Origin: an uncultured Collinsella sp.
GTDB taxonomy: Bacteria; Actinomycetota; Coriobacteriia; Coriobacteriales; Coriobacteriaceae
Direction of reading: 5' to 3'
NCBI GenBank assembly: GCA_900547765.1
Contig: URIA01000052.1
Location: 1 to 16,538 of the forward strand
Length of the DNA stretch: 16,538 nucleotides
Shown: one piece after another, positions 7,775 to 14,202 of the stretch
How the letters are laid out: every line of letters begins with the position of its first letter
Numbering within the stretch: the stretch's first letter is position 1
Position numbers and translations under genes: made by a program
The notes under the pieces: model-generated
Databases searched by the model: none
The model's input: only the letters and a program-made list of their open reading frames with translations
What the model was told of the DNA's origin: nothing

Positions 7775-8863
7775 CTACCTTTCCGTGCAGCTAATGCAGG
7801 GGTCGATGGTCAGGATAATCATGGGCACGTTGGCAAGGAGCACGCCCTGCAGTGCATGCGTCAGACCCGCCAGGTTCTGCGACGTCGGCGTGCGCACGCG
7901 GAAACGGTCCAGGTTCTTGGTGCCGTTGCCGCGCACATAGTAATACGCCTCGCCGCGCGGCTGCTCAATCACAACCTCGCCGCGCGCGCCGTCGGCCGGC
8001 GTAAGCTTGGTGCGCCCGCCGATCCCGTCGTGCGGAATCTTGCCCACAAGCTCCTTGATGATGTCCATGGCCTGCGTGACCTCGGCGCAACGCACCTGGC
8101 AGCGGGCATAGCAGTCGCCATCGGTAGCGACAACCGGCTCAAACGCAGCCAGGTCCGCATAGGCACCGTCGCCAAACATGCGCACGTCGTAGTCCACGCC
8201 CGAGGCGCGCCCAAACGGGCCGACCATCGAAAGCTCCAGCGCGTCTTTCTTGCTAATCACGCCCACGCCATGCAGGCGCTCGCCGCAGCTGTCATCGTCC
8301 AAAAACGTATGCACCAGAGCCTCGTAGTCAGGACGCATGGCATCGAGCGTCTGGACAATGCCCGCCAGCTCGGAGTCCTCGATATCATGCTTAAGGCCGC
8401 CGATCTCGTTAATCGACAGAATCACGCGCCCGCCGCAAGTGCTCTCAAAGATCTTGAGAATCTGCTCGCGCAGGGTCCACGAACGATAGAACAGCGCCTC
8501 AAAGCCAAAGGCGTCGGCAAGCAGGCCCAGCCACAGCAAATGCGAGTGAATGCGCGAAAGCTCGTGCAGAATGGTGCGAATATACTGCACGCGGCCGGGC
8601 ACCTCGATGTCGAGCATGCGTTCGCAGGCGCTGGCATAGCCGCAGCTGTGGCCCACGGCGCAAATGCCGCAGATGCGCTCGGCGATGTAGCCAAACTGAT
8701 GCATGTCGCGCTTTTCGGTGAGCTTCTCGAGCCCGCGGTGCACAAAGCCGATCTGTGGAATTGCCTCGATAACGCGGTCGTCCTCGATCACCAAGTCCAG
8801 ATGAAGCGGCTCGGGCAGCACCGGGTGCTGCGGGCCAAACGGAATAACGGAGCGATGTGCCAT
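7775..8863 (-). CDS. echE: Ech-type group 4 [NiFe] hydrogenase large (catalytic) subunit
   Basis: 362 residues, homologous to NuoD but retaining the nickel site. The proximal motif RICGICAVGH has C65 and C68, and the distal motif DPCISCTER has C356 and C359. These four cysteines bind the Ni-Fe centre, which separates it from complex I NuoD. The protein ends directly at the Arg of DPCISCTER, with no C-terminal extension to be cleaved. That is known for EchE of Methanosarcina and CooH of Rhodospirillum, so no maturation endopeptidase should be needed. Start ATG at 8863. AGGAGG is embedded in the last codons of echD, 10 bases upstream, which suggests translational coupling. It would reduce protons with electrons from EchF/EchC, or run in reverse. 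The hyp maturation genes are not in the window. Confidence 0.95.
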   Translation of the reverse strand: MAHRSVIPFGPQHPVLPEPLHLDLVIEDDRVIEAIPQIGFVHRGLEKLTEKRDMHQFGYIAERICGICAVGHSCGYASACERMLDIEVPGRVQYIRTILHELSRIHSHLLWLGLLADAFGFEALFYRSWTLREQILKIFESTCGGRVILSINEIGGLKHDIEDSELAGIVQTLDAMRPDYEALVHTFLDDDSCGERLHGVGVISKKDALELSMVGPFGRASGVDYDVRMFGDGAYADLAAFEPVVATDGDCYARCQVRCAEVTQAMDIIKELVGKIPHDGIGGRTKLTPADGARGEVVIEQPRGEAYYYVRGNGTKNLDRFRVRTPTSQNLAGLTHALQGVLLANVPMIILTIDPCISCTER

Positions 8864-8868
8864 GGACC

Positions 8869-9585
8869 TTACGCCTCCTCTTTCTGCTTGTCGCGGGCGG
8901 CCTTGGCGGCAAGCGCCGCGCGGACCTTGGCCGCTTTCTCGGGATCCATGGCGGCGAGCTTTGCCTCCACCTCGGCGGCCTTGAGCGCCGCCTTCGCAGC
9001 AGCCCCATCGTGCTGAGCATCGGAGCCGGCAGCCGCAGCGGGCTGAGCAGCGGCGCCCGCGGCATCGCCGGCGCCCGCAACGCCCTCCCCTGCAGCAGCC
9101 GCAGCCGCGGCGGCCTTCTCGGCAGCGGCCTTGCGCGCCTTGGCCTCGGCAGCCGCGCGGACCTTCATGGCCTTCTCGCGCGCGGCCTTCACCTCGGGCG
9201 TGATAACGCTCATGGGCTCGGCAGTCGAAACCTGGTAGAAAAAGCCCTTAAAGTCGATCTGCATATCGGTAATGGCAAGACCAAACAGGTCGTGGGCCTC
9301 ATTTTCAAACGGGAACACCGCGGGGTAATACGAGCTGATGGACGGAATCTCCTGGTACTGGTCGATGCCCTCAACCACCAGATTCTCGATCGCATAGCTG
9401 CCGTCCTGCGCAATATGTTCCTGAGCAGTGTGAACGTTGATAAACGTATAGACCAAGCGATACGAGCCGTCGTCGACGTTACGCTCGGCGTGCATTTGCA
9501 CAAAGCGCGCACCGACGCCCTTAAGCGCCTGGACATGCGACAGGAGCTCGTCGATCCCAACGATGGTATAGATTGCCTCTTGCAT
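8869..9585 (-). CDS. echD: Ech-type hydrogenase NuoC-like subunit with long alanine-rich tail
   Basis: 238 residues. Residues 1-125 form the NuoC/EchD fold, with the signature YPAVFPFENEAHDLFGLAI at about 87-105 matching the complex I 30-kDa subunit motif. It packs on the large subunit and bears no metal site. Residues about 130-238 are low-complexity, rich in Ala, Lys, Glu and Arg (KAAREKAMKVRAAAEAKARK, then poly-Ala, then a charged helix ending KQKEEA). This roughly doubles the length of a usual EchD and probably forms long charged helices. Its ATG overlaps the echC stop by one base (TAATG), and AAAGGAGG stands 7 bases before it, so the assignment of start and coupling is firm. The tail's function is unknown. 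Confidence 0.9.
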   Translation of the reverse strand: MQEAIYTIVGIDELLSHVQALKGVGARFVQMHAERNVDDGSYRLVYTFINVHTAQEHIAQDGSYAIENLVVEGIDQYQEIPSISSYYPAVFPFENEAHDLFGLAITDMQIDFKGFFYQVSTAEPMSVITPEVKAAREKAMKVRAAAEAKARKAAAEKAAAAAAAAGEGVAGAGDAAGAAAQPAAAAGSDAQHDGAAAKAALKAAEVEAKLAAMDPEKAAKVRAALAAKAARDKQKEEA

Positions 9586-10178
9586 TACTCGGCCTCCTTT
9601 GCAGCGACGGACGCGGCGGGCGTCCCAGCAGGTGCGTCGCCAGCGGCGGGCGCGTCGCCGGCCTCAGCCGCGGCCACAAACCCGTCCTCGCCCAGCTCAA
9701 CGCCACCGTCCCAGGTTGCGGCACCGCCCACGCTGAGCGGATTGCCGCCGGCGCGCATCACGGCCTCCTTCTGGTCCAGGATGCCGCACGCCTCCACAAT
9801 GGCATCGATCACGGTCTCGGGGCGAATGGCGCACCCGGGCGCGTACACGTCCACGGGAATTGCGCGGTCCACGCCGCCGATCACGTTATAGGCATCGCGG
9901 AACACGCCGCCCGAACACGCGCAGATGCCGCAGGCCACCACGCACTTGGGCTCGAGCATCTGGTTGTAGATCTGGCGCACGACGGGCAGGTTCTGGGCAT
10001 TGACCGACCCCGTCACCAAAAAGATATCCGCATGCTTAGGGTTGCCGGTGTTGACCACGCCAAAGCGCTCCGCATCGAACAGTGGCGTGAGCGAGGCCAG
10101 CACCTCGATATCGCATCCGTTGCAGCTCGAGCCGTCGTAATGAATAACCCACGGCGAGCGCGACATTTTATGATCCAT
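9585..10178 (-). CDS. echC: Ech-type hydrogenase small subunit (NuoB-like, proximal [4Fe-4S])
   Basis: 197 residues. The likely ligands of the proximal cluster are visible: C19 and C22 (SSCNGCD), C86 (CGICACSGG) and C116 (APGCAIRP). This is the pattern of NuoB and group 4 hydrogenase small subunits. It carries electrons from EchF to the Ni-Fe centre of EchE. Residues 1-140 are the conserved core; 160-197 are an added Ala/Pro/Asp/Glu-rich tail, chemically like the tail of the neighbouring EchD but acidic. Start ATG at 10178, with AGGAGG 8 bases upstream that directly follows the echA-B stop codon. A second ATG four codons in has no comparable site. Third base overlap with echD indicates one operon. 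Confidence 0.92.
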   Translation of the reverse strand: MDHKMSRSPWVIHYDGSSCNGCDIEVLASLTPLFDAERFGVVNTGNPKHADIFLVTGSVNAQNLPVVRQIYNQMLEPKCVVACGICACSGGVFRDAYNVIGGVDRAIPVDVYAPGCAIRPETVIDAIVEACGILDQKEAVMRAGGNPLSVGGAATWDGGVELGEDGFVAAAEAGDAPAAGDAPAGTPAASVAAKEAE

Positions 10179-10190
10179 GGATGCCGCCTC

Positions 10191-13073
10191 CTAAATAAAC
10201 ACGTCGACGAGGATGGGCATAAGGTTGAGCAGGCCAAACACCAGCGCCACGCCCCAGCTGAGCTTAAAGCAGCTGCGCCAGGTGCTGCGTGCGAAGGTGT
10301 TGTCGATCAGCACCTCGACAAAATACGTCGCAGCCATCACGACCAGGGCGACCAGCCAGCTCACCGGGTTGTCCCAAACAAAGAACATGCCCACCCACAT
10401 CAAAAACAGCACGGTCTCGCACCAGTGCATAAGGGTCATCTTGGCCAGCGTGCCGCCGCTCATCTCGGTGGCGACGCCCTGGACGATCTCCTGATGCGCG
10501 TGATGCGAGTACGAAAGATCGAACGGCGACTTGCGCAGCTTGATGGTGAGCACCGCGAGCAGCGCGAGGAAAATGGGCGCGCTGTACACGATGATGGGGG
10601 CCGACTGCCCCGTCACGGCGATGGAATCGAAGCTATCGGTGGCAAGGTACAGGCCCACACTCATCAGCAGAACGGCGGGCTCGTAACTCATGACCTGCAG
10701 CAGCTCGCGATCGGCGCCAACCTGGGCAAACGGGCTTTGCGTCGAGGCGGACGCCAACACCACAAAGATCGCGGCGAGCGTCACCATAAAAGCGCACAGC
10801 AGCGTGTTGGAGCCCGACACAAAGATGCCGCCGCCCACGACGGTAAAGATGAGCGCGCACGCCATATAGGTGTCGTCCATGGTGTTTACGCTGGCGGGGG
10901 CCTTGCGCAGCAGCTTGGCAACGTCGTAGAAGGGCTGCAGCAGACGCGGACCCACACGGCCCTGCATGCGGGCCGAAAGCTTACGGTCAAGGCCGTCAAT
11001 CAAACCGCCCACAAGCGGCGCAATCAGGGCAAACGACACGGTACCGATAAAAATGCCCACGACGCCCGAGCCCTCGAAATACTTGCCGCGCAGCACCGAG
11101 GGCGCGCTCATGGCAAGTCGCTCGGGCCCAATCCACGCGCAACACAGCAGCGCAAACAAGATAATGCTGCAGCACACGACGCTGCCCGCGGGGCCAATAC
11201 GCTTCTCGCCAAGGGCGTCCTCCGAGTACCAATTGCGCTTTTCGGCCTTCACCTCGTGCCCCATCGAGCCGCGGAAATGGCGATATTTGTCGGTTCCCAC
11301 GCCCGAAAGATATACGTTTACATGCGGTTTGTTGCTCACTCGGAATGAAGTCAGCAGCACCACGGCGATAAACGCCACGATAACCACCATCAGGTACATG
11401 GCGTCCTTGCCAATAACGTACGGCACGCGGCCAAACACCATGGCCAAGTAAGGCGACACCAGACCGCTCGAGATGACCGGGAACGCCACGCAGCACAGAA
11501 TCAGCAGCGCGGCGATGGTGTTGAGGGCCATCCATTCGGTCTTATGGACATTGACCTCAACGTTTTGAGCCGTGGGGTCGACGCCCGAAAGCTTGGCAAG
11601 CCACTTGCCCCAGAAGAAGAACGTCGCGGCCGAGCCAAAGGCAAGCACCATGATCATGAGCACGTTGCCGGTCTGCGCGAACGCCACCAGAGCGCCCCAC
11701 TTGGACACGAGCATGCCAAACGGCGCCACAAACATGCCCATGATGCCCAGCATCATCAGGCGCGTCAGGTGCGGCATGCGGCTGAACATACCGTCCATGT
11801 CCTCGATATTGCGGCTGCCGATATGATGCTCGGCCGTGCCCACGCACAGGAACAGCAGCGACTTTGCCACCGTGTGGAACAGGATCAGGAAGATGGCCGC
11901 CCATACGGCCTCGGGCGCGCCGACACCCAAGCAGGCGCTGATGAGGCCCAAGTTGGAAATGGTGGAGTACGCGAGCACGCGCTTGGCATTGCTCTGCGAG
12001 ATGGCCATAAGGGCAGCGAGCAAAAACGTGATGGCGCCCACGCTCGTGACCATAAAGCCGGTCACGGGATAGATGGCATAGAGCGGGCTCAGCTTGACCA
12101 TCAGGAACACGCCGGCTTTGACCATGGTTGACGAGTGCAGCAGGGCGCTCGTGGGCGTGGGGGCAACCATGGCACCCAACAGCCACGTGTGGAACGGCAT
12201 CTGTGCGGCCTTGGTGAGCGCGGCGAGCGACAGCAGAACGACCGGCATCACCAGCAGCGCGGACTGCGCGGTTCCAGCGCCGGAAAGCTCAATCATGCCC
12301 GAGATGGTCAGCGGCATGCCGTTAACGTGCAGGAACATAAGGCCCGCCAAGAACGCGATGCCGCCCAGCATGTTGAGGATGATCTGGGTAAAGGCGTTCT
12401 TAATGGCCTCGGGCGTGCGCGTGTAGCCAATCATGAGGAACGAGCACACGGTGGTGATTTCCCAGCCGCAGAACAGCCACTCAAGGTTGTCGCTCGTCAC
12501 GATGACGAACATGGCCGAGAGGAACAGGAACATAAGCGCCAGGAACTGCGGGCGACGGTCGGGCGCGGTCTGCCCGCGCAGCGCGGCCTCGTGCTCATCG
12601 TGCGCTTGGAAGTCCTTCATGTAACCCAGGGCATACACGCAGATTAGGCTGCCGACGATGCCGACGGCGAGCACCATGATCACGCTCATGTAGTCCAGGT
12701 AGAGCGGCGTTGCCGTGACGGCTTCGGCCGCGGGCAACGTCATGGCTGCAAAGGCGAGCGAGCCCACCAGCTGGACTATGCCGAGCACCGTGGTGAGCGC
12801 GTTCCTATATTTGTACGCGTTGTACAGGATGACGGCGCACAGGATGACGTCGATGACGGAGCTGATGATCGAGAGCACATGCGAGGTGTCGGGGGCAACC
12901 TCAAAGCTCTGCGGACCCGTGCCAAAAAACATGACGGCGACTACAACTGTCACCGCCATAATAATGCCGGAGCCTATGAGCCCCACCGCATCGCGAGCGC
13001 GGTCACCGCGCGCGAGCAGCATGCCCAGCGCCGGTACCAGCGGAAACAGGGTAAGGAAATACAGTAGCGTCAT
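10191..13073 (-). CDS. echAB: Fused membrane subunits EchA-EchB (NuoL-like plus NuoH-like) of an Ech-type hydrogenase
   Basis: 960 residues in one uninterrupted frame. Residues about 1-645 are a NuoL/MrpA-type proton-translocating antiporter. Key charges are in place: E205 (CGWEITTVCS), K288 (LTKAAQMPFHTWL), H313, K364 (SNAKRVLAYSTISNLG) and H400/K404 (FHTVAKSLLF). Residues about 670-960 are NuoH/EchB: the basic loop DRKLSARMQGRVGPRLLQPF at 696-715, GADRELLQVMSYEPA at 786-800 and EIVQGVATEMSGG at 862-874. Normally these are two genes. No plausible internal start with a ribosome site exists at the junction (Met655), so the fusion seems genuine. Start ATG at 13073 with GGGGGAG 7 bases upstream. 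It is the first gene of the operon and forms the ion-pumping membrane arm. Confidence 0.93.
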   Translation of the reverse strand: MTLLYFLTLFPLVPALGMLLARGDRARDAVGLIGSGIIMAVTVVVAVMFFGTGPQSFEVAPDTSHVLSIISSVIDVILCAVILYNAYKYRNALTTVLGIVQLVGSLAFAAMTLPAAEAVTATPLYLDYMSVIMVLAVGIVGSLICVYALGYMKDFQAHDEHEAALRGQTAPDRRPQFLALMFLFLSAMFVIVTSDNLEWLFCGWEITTVCSFLMIGYTRTPEAIKNAFTQIILNMLGGIAFLAGLMFLHVNGMPLTISGMIELSGAGTAQSALLVMPVVLLSLAALTKAAQMPFHTWLLGAMVAPTPTSALLHSSTMVKAGVFLMVKLSPLYAIYPVTGFMVTSVGAITFLLAALMAISQSNAKRVLAYSTISNLGLISACLGVGAPEAVWAAIFLILFHTVAKSLLFLCVGTAEHHIGSRNIEDMDGMFSRMPHLTRLMMLGIMGMFVAPFGMLVSKWGALVAFAQTGNVLMIMVLAFGSAATFFFWGKWLAKLSGVDPTAQNVEVNVHKTEWMALNTIAALLILCCVAFPVISSGLVSPYLAMVFGRVPYVIGKDAMYLMVVIVAFIAVVLLTSFRVSNKPHVNVYLSGVGTDKYRHFRGSMGHEVKAEKRNWYSEDALGEKRIGPAGSVVCCSIILFALLCCAWIGPERLAMSAPSVLRGKYFEGSGVVGIFIGTVSFALIAPLVGGLIDGLDRKLSARMQGRVGPRLLQPFYDVAKLLRKAPASVNTMDDTYMACALIFTVVGGGIFVSGSNTLLCAFMVTLAAIFVVLASASTQSPFAQVGADRELLQVMSYEPAVLLMSVGLYLATDSFDSIAVTGQSAPIIVYSAPIFLALLAVLTIKLRKSPFDLSYSHHAHQEIVQGVATEMSGGTLAKMTLMHWCETVLFLMWVGMFFVWDNPVSWLVALVVMAATYFVEVLIDNTFARSTWRSCFKLSWGVALVFGLLNLMPILVDVFI

Positions 13074-13358
13074 ACCATCACTCCCCCATGCAAAAACGCT
13101 ACAACTGTTTAACGTTATAGCTCAATTGAGGAGCAGCGGCGGCAGGTTTTCGGTCAACTGGGGAGTTTTAGGCGTACGGGGTAAGGGCATGTCCGCTTTG
13201 GAGCAGAGAGGCGACGCTCCCCTATCGCAGCGACAGGCGCGCGGGCCACTGCGCGCGGTTTATTGGCCACTTTGGAGGATGTCCCGACAGGCTCGCGCCG
13301 GTCCAAAAAGTTGGCGCGGCAAGAAAAATGCGCCCCTGTGGGCGCACCATCCCGTTTG
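13074..13358 (-). promoter_or_regulatory. Leader/promoter region of the hydrogenase operon
   Basis: 285 bp between the HTH gene and echA-B, with no credible gene. Near the operon it holds two perfect palindromes, ctcaattgag (13121-13130) and taacgtta (13110-13117). A TATAAC (minus strand, 13119-13114) overlaps the second, but it has no -35 partner at normal spacing, so the promoter is unproven. Further up are short stems ggagc/gctcc (13200-13220) and gcgcgc/gcgcgc (13237-13256), so a transcript starting here could carry a structured 5' leader. No known riboswitch consensus was recognised. Confidence 0.4.
13324..13346 (-). terminator. Intrinsic terminator of the HTH gene
   Basis: In the minus direction TGCGCCC (13346-13340), loop ACAG and GGGCGCA (13335-13329) form a perfect 7-bp stem followed by TTTTT (13328-13324). 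It starts 13 bases past the stop codon. It separates the HTH gene from the hydrogenase operon transcriptionally. Confidence 0.88.
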
Positions 13359-13763
13359 CTATTCCGCCTTTTTAACGCGCGGCTTGCGACCGCGCGGCTT
13401 ATCGACCAGTGCGGCCTCACCGCTCTCGCGGTACTGACGGCACCAAGCCTTGACCGAAGACTCGCTGGGAATCTTGTGCTTGATCATGGCCTCGCGAACC
13501 GTCAAGCCGTTTTCCAGACGGTCCTTAACCACAGCGAGCTTTACGTCGTACGAATAGGTGTGATGATGCGAACCGGCATTGAGAACGGCGTCGGCACCGC
13601 CCACGGCATACGCGCGGGCCCACTGACGAGCCGTGGCCCGGGGAATGCCAAGCTCCGCGGCGAGGGCGCGATGACCGACCCCCTCTTGAAGGATCTCGAC
13701 GGCGCGCTGTCTAACCTCGGGCGCATGCGTGCGAGTCCTAGTTGCTTCCGACATACCTGCCAC
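13359..13763 (-). CDS. Small protein with two helix-turn-helix modules, IS3/IS150 OrfA-like, without OrfB
   Basis: 134 residues. The first HTH spans about 15-58 (RQRAVEILQEG...ATARQWARAY). The second spans about 72-115 (VKLAVVKDRLENGLTVREAM... SVKAWCRQYRESG). A basic RGRKPRVKK end follows. The layout resembles transposase OrfA of the IS3/IS150 group. No DDE-type OrfB is encoded downstream and no terminal inverted repeats flank it; instead an intrinsic terminator lies 13 bases after the stop. It could be a remnant of an insertion sequence or a domesticated DNA-binding regulator. A GTG start at 13763 is preceded by TAAGG 7 bases upstream. An ATG at 13754 is an alternative with a weaker AAGAAG site. 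DNA-binding is well supported; the target is unknown. Confidence 0.8.
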   Translation of the reverse strand: MAGMSEATRTRTHAPEVRQRAVEILQEGVGHRALAAELGIPRATARQWARAYAVGGADAVLNAGSHHHTYSYDVKLAVVKDRLENGLTVREAMIKHKIPSESSVKAWCRQYRESGEAALVDKPRGRKPRVKKAE

Positions 13764-14087
13764 TTCTTAGCCTTAACCGTTAATCTGCTTTCTTACGTGC
13801 AAGTTAGATAGTAGCATTTTAGCGTTTGCTCAAAGCAGTTAATTAAAATAGACGCGGCGTTATCTGGGCATTTGGCACCAAATTACGACATTTCTTTATC
13901 GATTATTTACGCTGGTAGCTGACTCGCAGCTAATCGTCATTCGCTTGTCAACAAAATTGGCATCTCTTTATGTCCTTTGGTATAGAGGATATAGTTATTA
14001 ACCCCTCCCCCAATAATTTTGAGTGATCTGCGAGGCAGTAGACATCCTCACTCCTCATGATTACCGCGCATTGCCATCCACCGGAGC
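13764..14087. other. AT-rich gene-free region upstream of the HTH gene
   Basis: About 320 bp between the flavoenzyme terminator and the HTH gene, visibly richer in A/T than the rest of the window. It holds a dyad ttaac-c-gttaa at 13773-13783 next to the HTH start and a weak promoter candidate. Otherwise no gene, tRNA or known RNA was recognised. A 60-codon minus-strand frame there runs through the terminator and looks spurious. Confidence 0.5.
13805..13833 (-). promoter_or_regulatory. Weak candidate promoter for the HTH gene
   Basis: On the minus strand TTGAGC (13833-13828) and TATCTA (13810-13805) are 17 bases apart. This would give a leader of about 35 bases before the GTG start. The -10 matches consensus at only three positions, so this is tentative. 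Confidence 0.22.
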
Positions 14088-14128
14088 AAAACAAAAAGGG
14101 CGGGACCTGCTGCGCTTGCAGGCCCCGC
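14088..14128 (-). terminator. Intrinsic terminator of the flavoenzyme gene
   Basis: In the minus direction GCGGGGCCTGC (14128-14118) pairs with GCAGGTCCCGC (14110-14100), with one G-U pair and a 7-base loop, followed by CC and TTTTTGTTTT (14097-14088). It lies about 75 bases past the stop. Confidence 0.88.
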
Positions 14129-14157
14129 ACCGGTTGACACCCGATGGGACACAGCCG

Positions 14158-14187
14158 GGCGGGGCGGATCCGTGCTACCGCCCCGCC
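14158..14187 (-). repeat. Perfect 10-bp GC hairpin just past the flavoenzyme stop
   Basis: ggcggggcgg (14158-14167) and ccgccccgcc (14178-14187) are perfect arms around a 10-base loop, 16 bases past the stop. With no U-tract it is more likely a 3'-end stabiliser or pause hairpin than the terminator, which follows at 14088-14128. Confidence 0.5.
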
Positions 14188-14202
14188 TGGCCGCGAAGTT
14201 AA

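Noticed and set aside
9573..11348. 591-codon plus-strand open frame across echC and echA-B
   Set aside because: Antisense to genes with intact metal-binding and membrane motifs; the His/Arg-rich composition is typical of a shadow frame.
7426..13073. Respiratory complex I (nuo) operon
   Set aside because: The large subunit keeps all four nickel-binding cysteines, and only NuoL/H/B/C/D/I-like parts are present, in the Ech gene order.
13200..13270. Cobalamin-type riboswitch suggested by GCCACTG near 13244
   Set aside because: Only the short box-like word is present, on the strand opposite to the operon, without the other conserved parts of that riboswitch.
13154..13420. Possible OrfB or frameshifted continuation of the OrfA-like gene
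   Set aside because: The overlapping frame is only 88 codons, lacks DDE motifs and runs through a clear terminator. The end of the HTH gene has T AAA AAG rather than a full A AAA AAG slip site.
13948..14130. 60-codon minus-strand frame between the flavoenzyme and HTH genes
   Set aside because: It begins inside the terminator stem, has no ribosome site and resembles no family I know.
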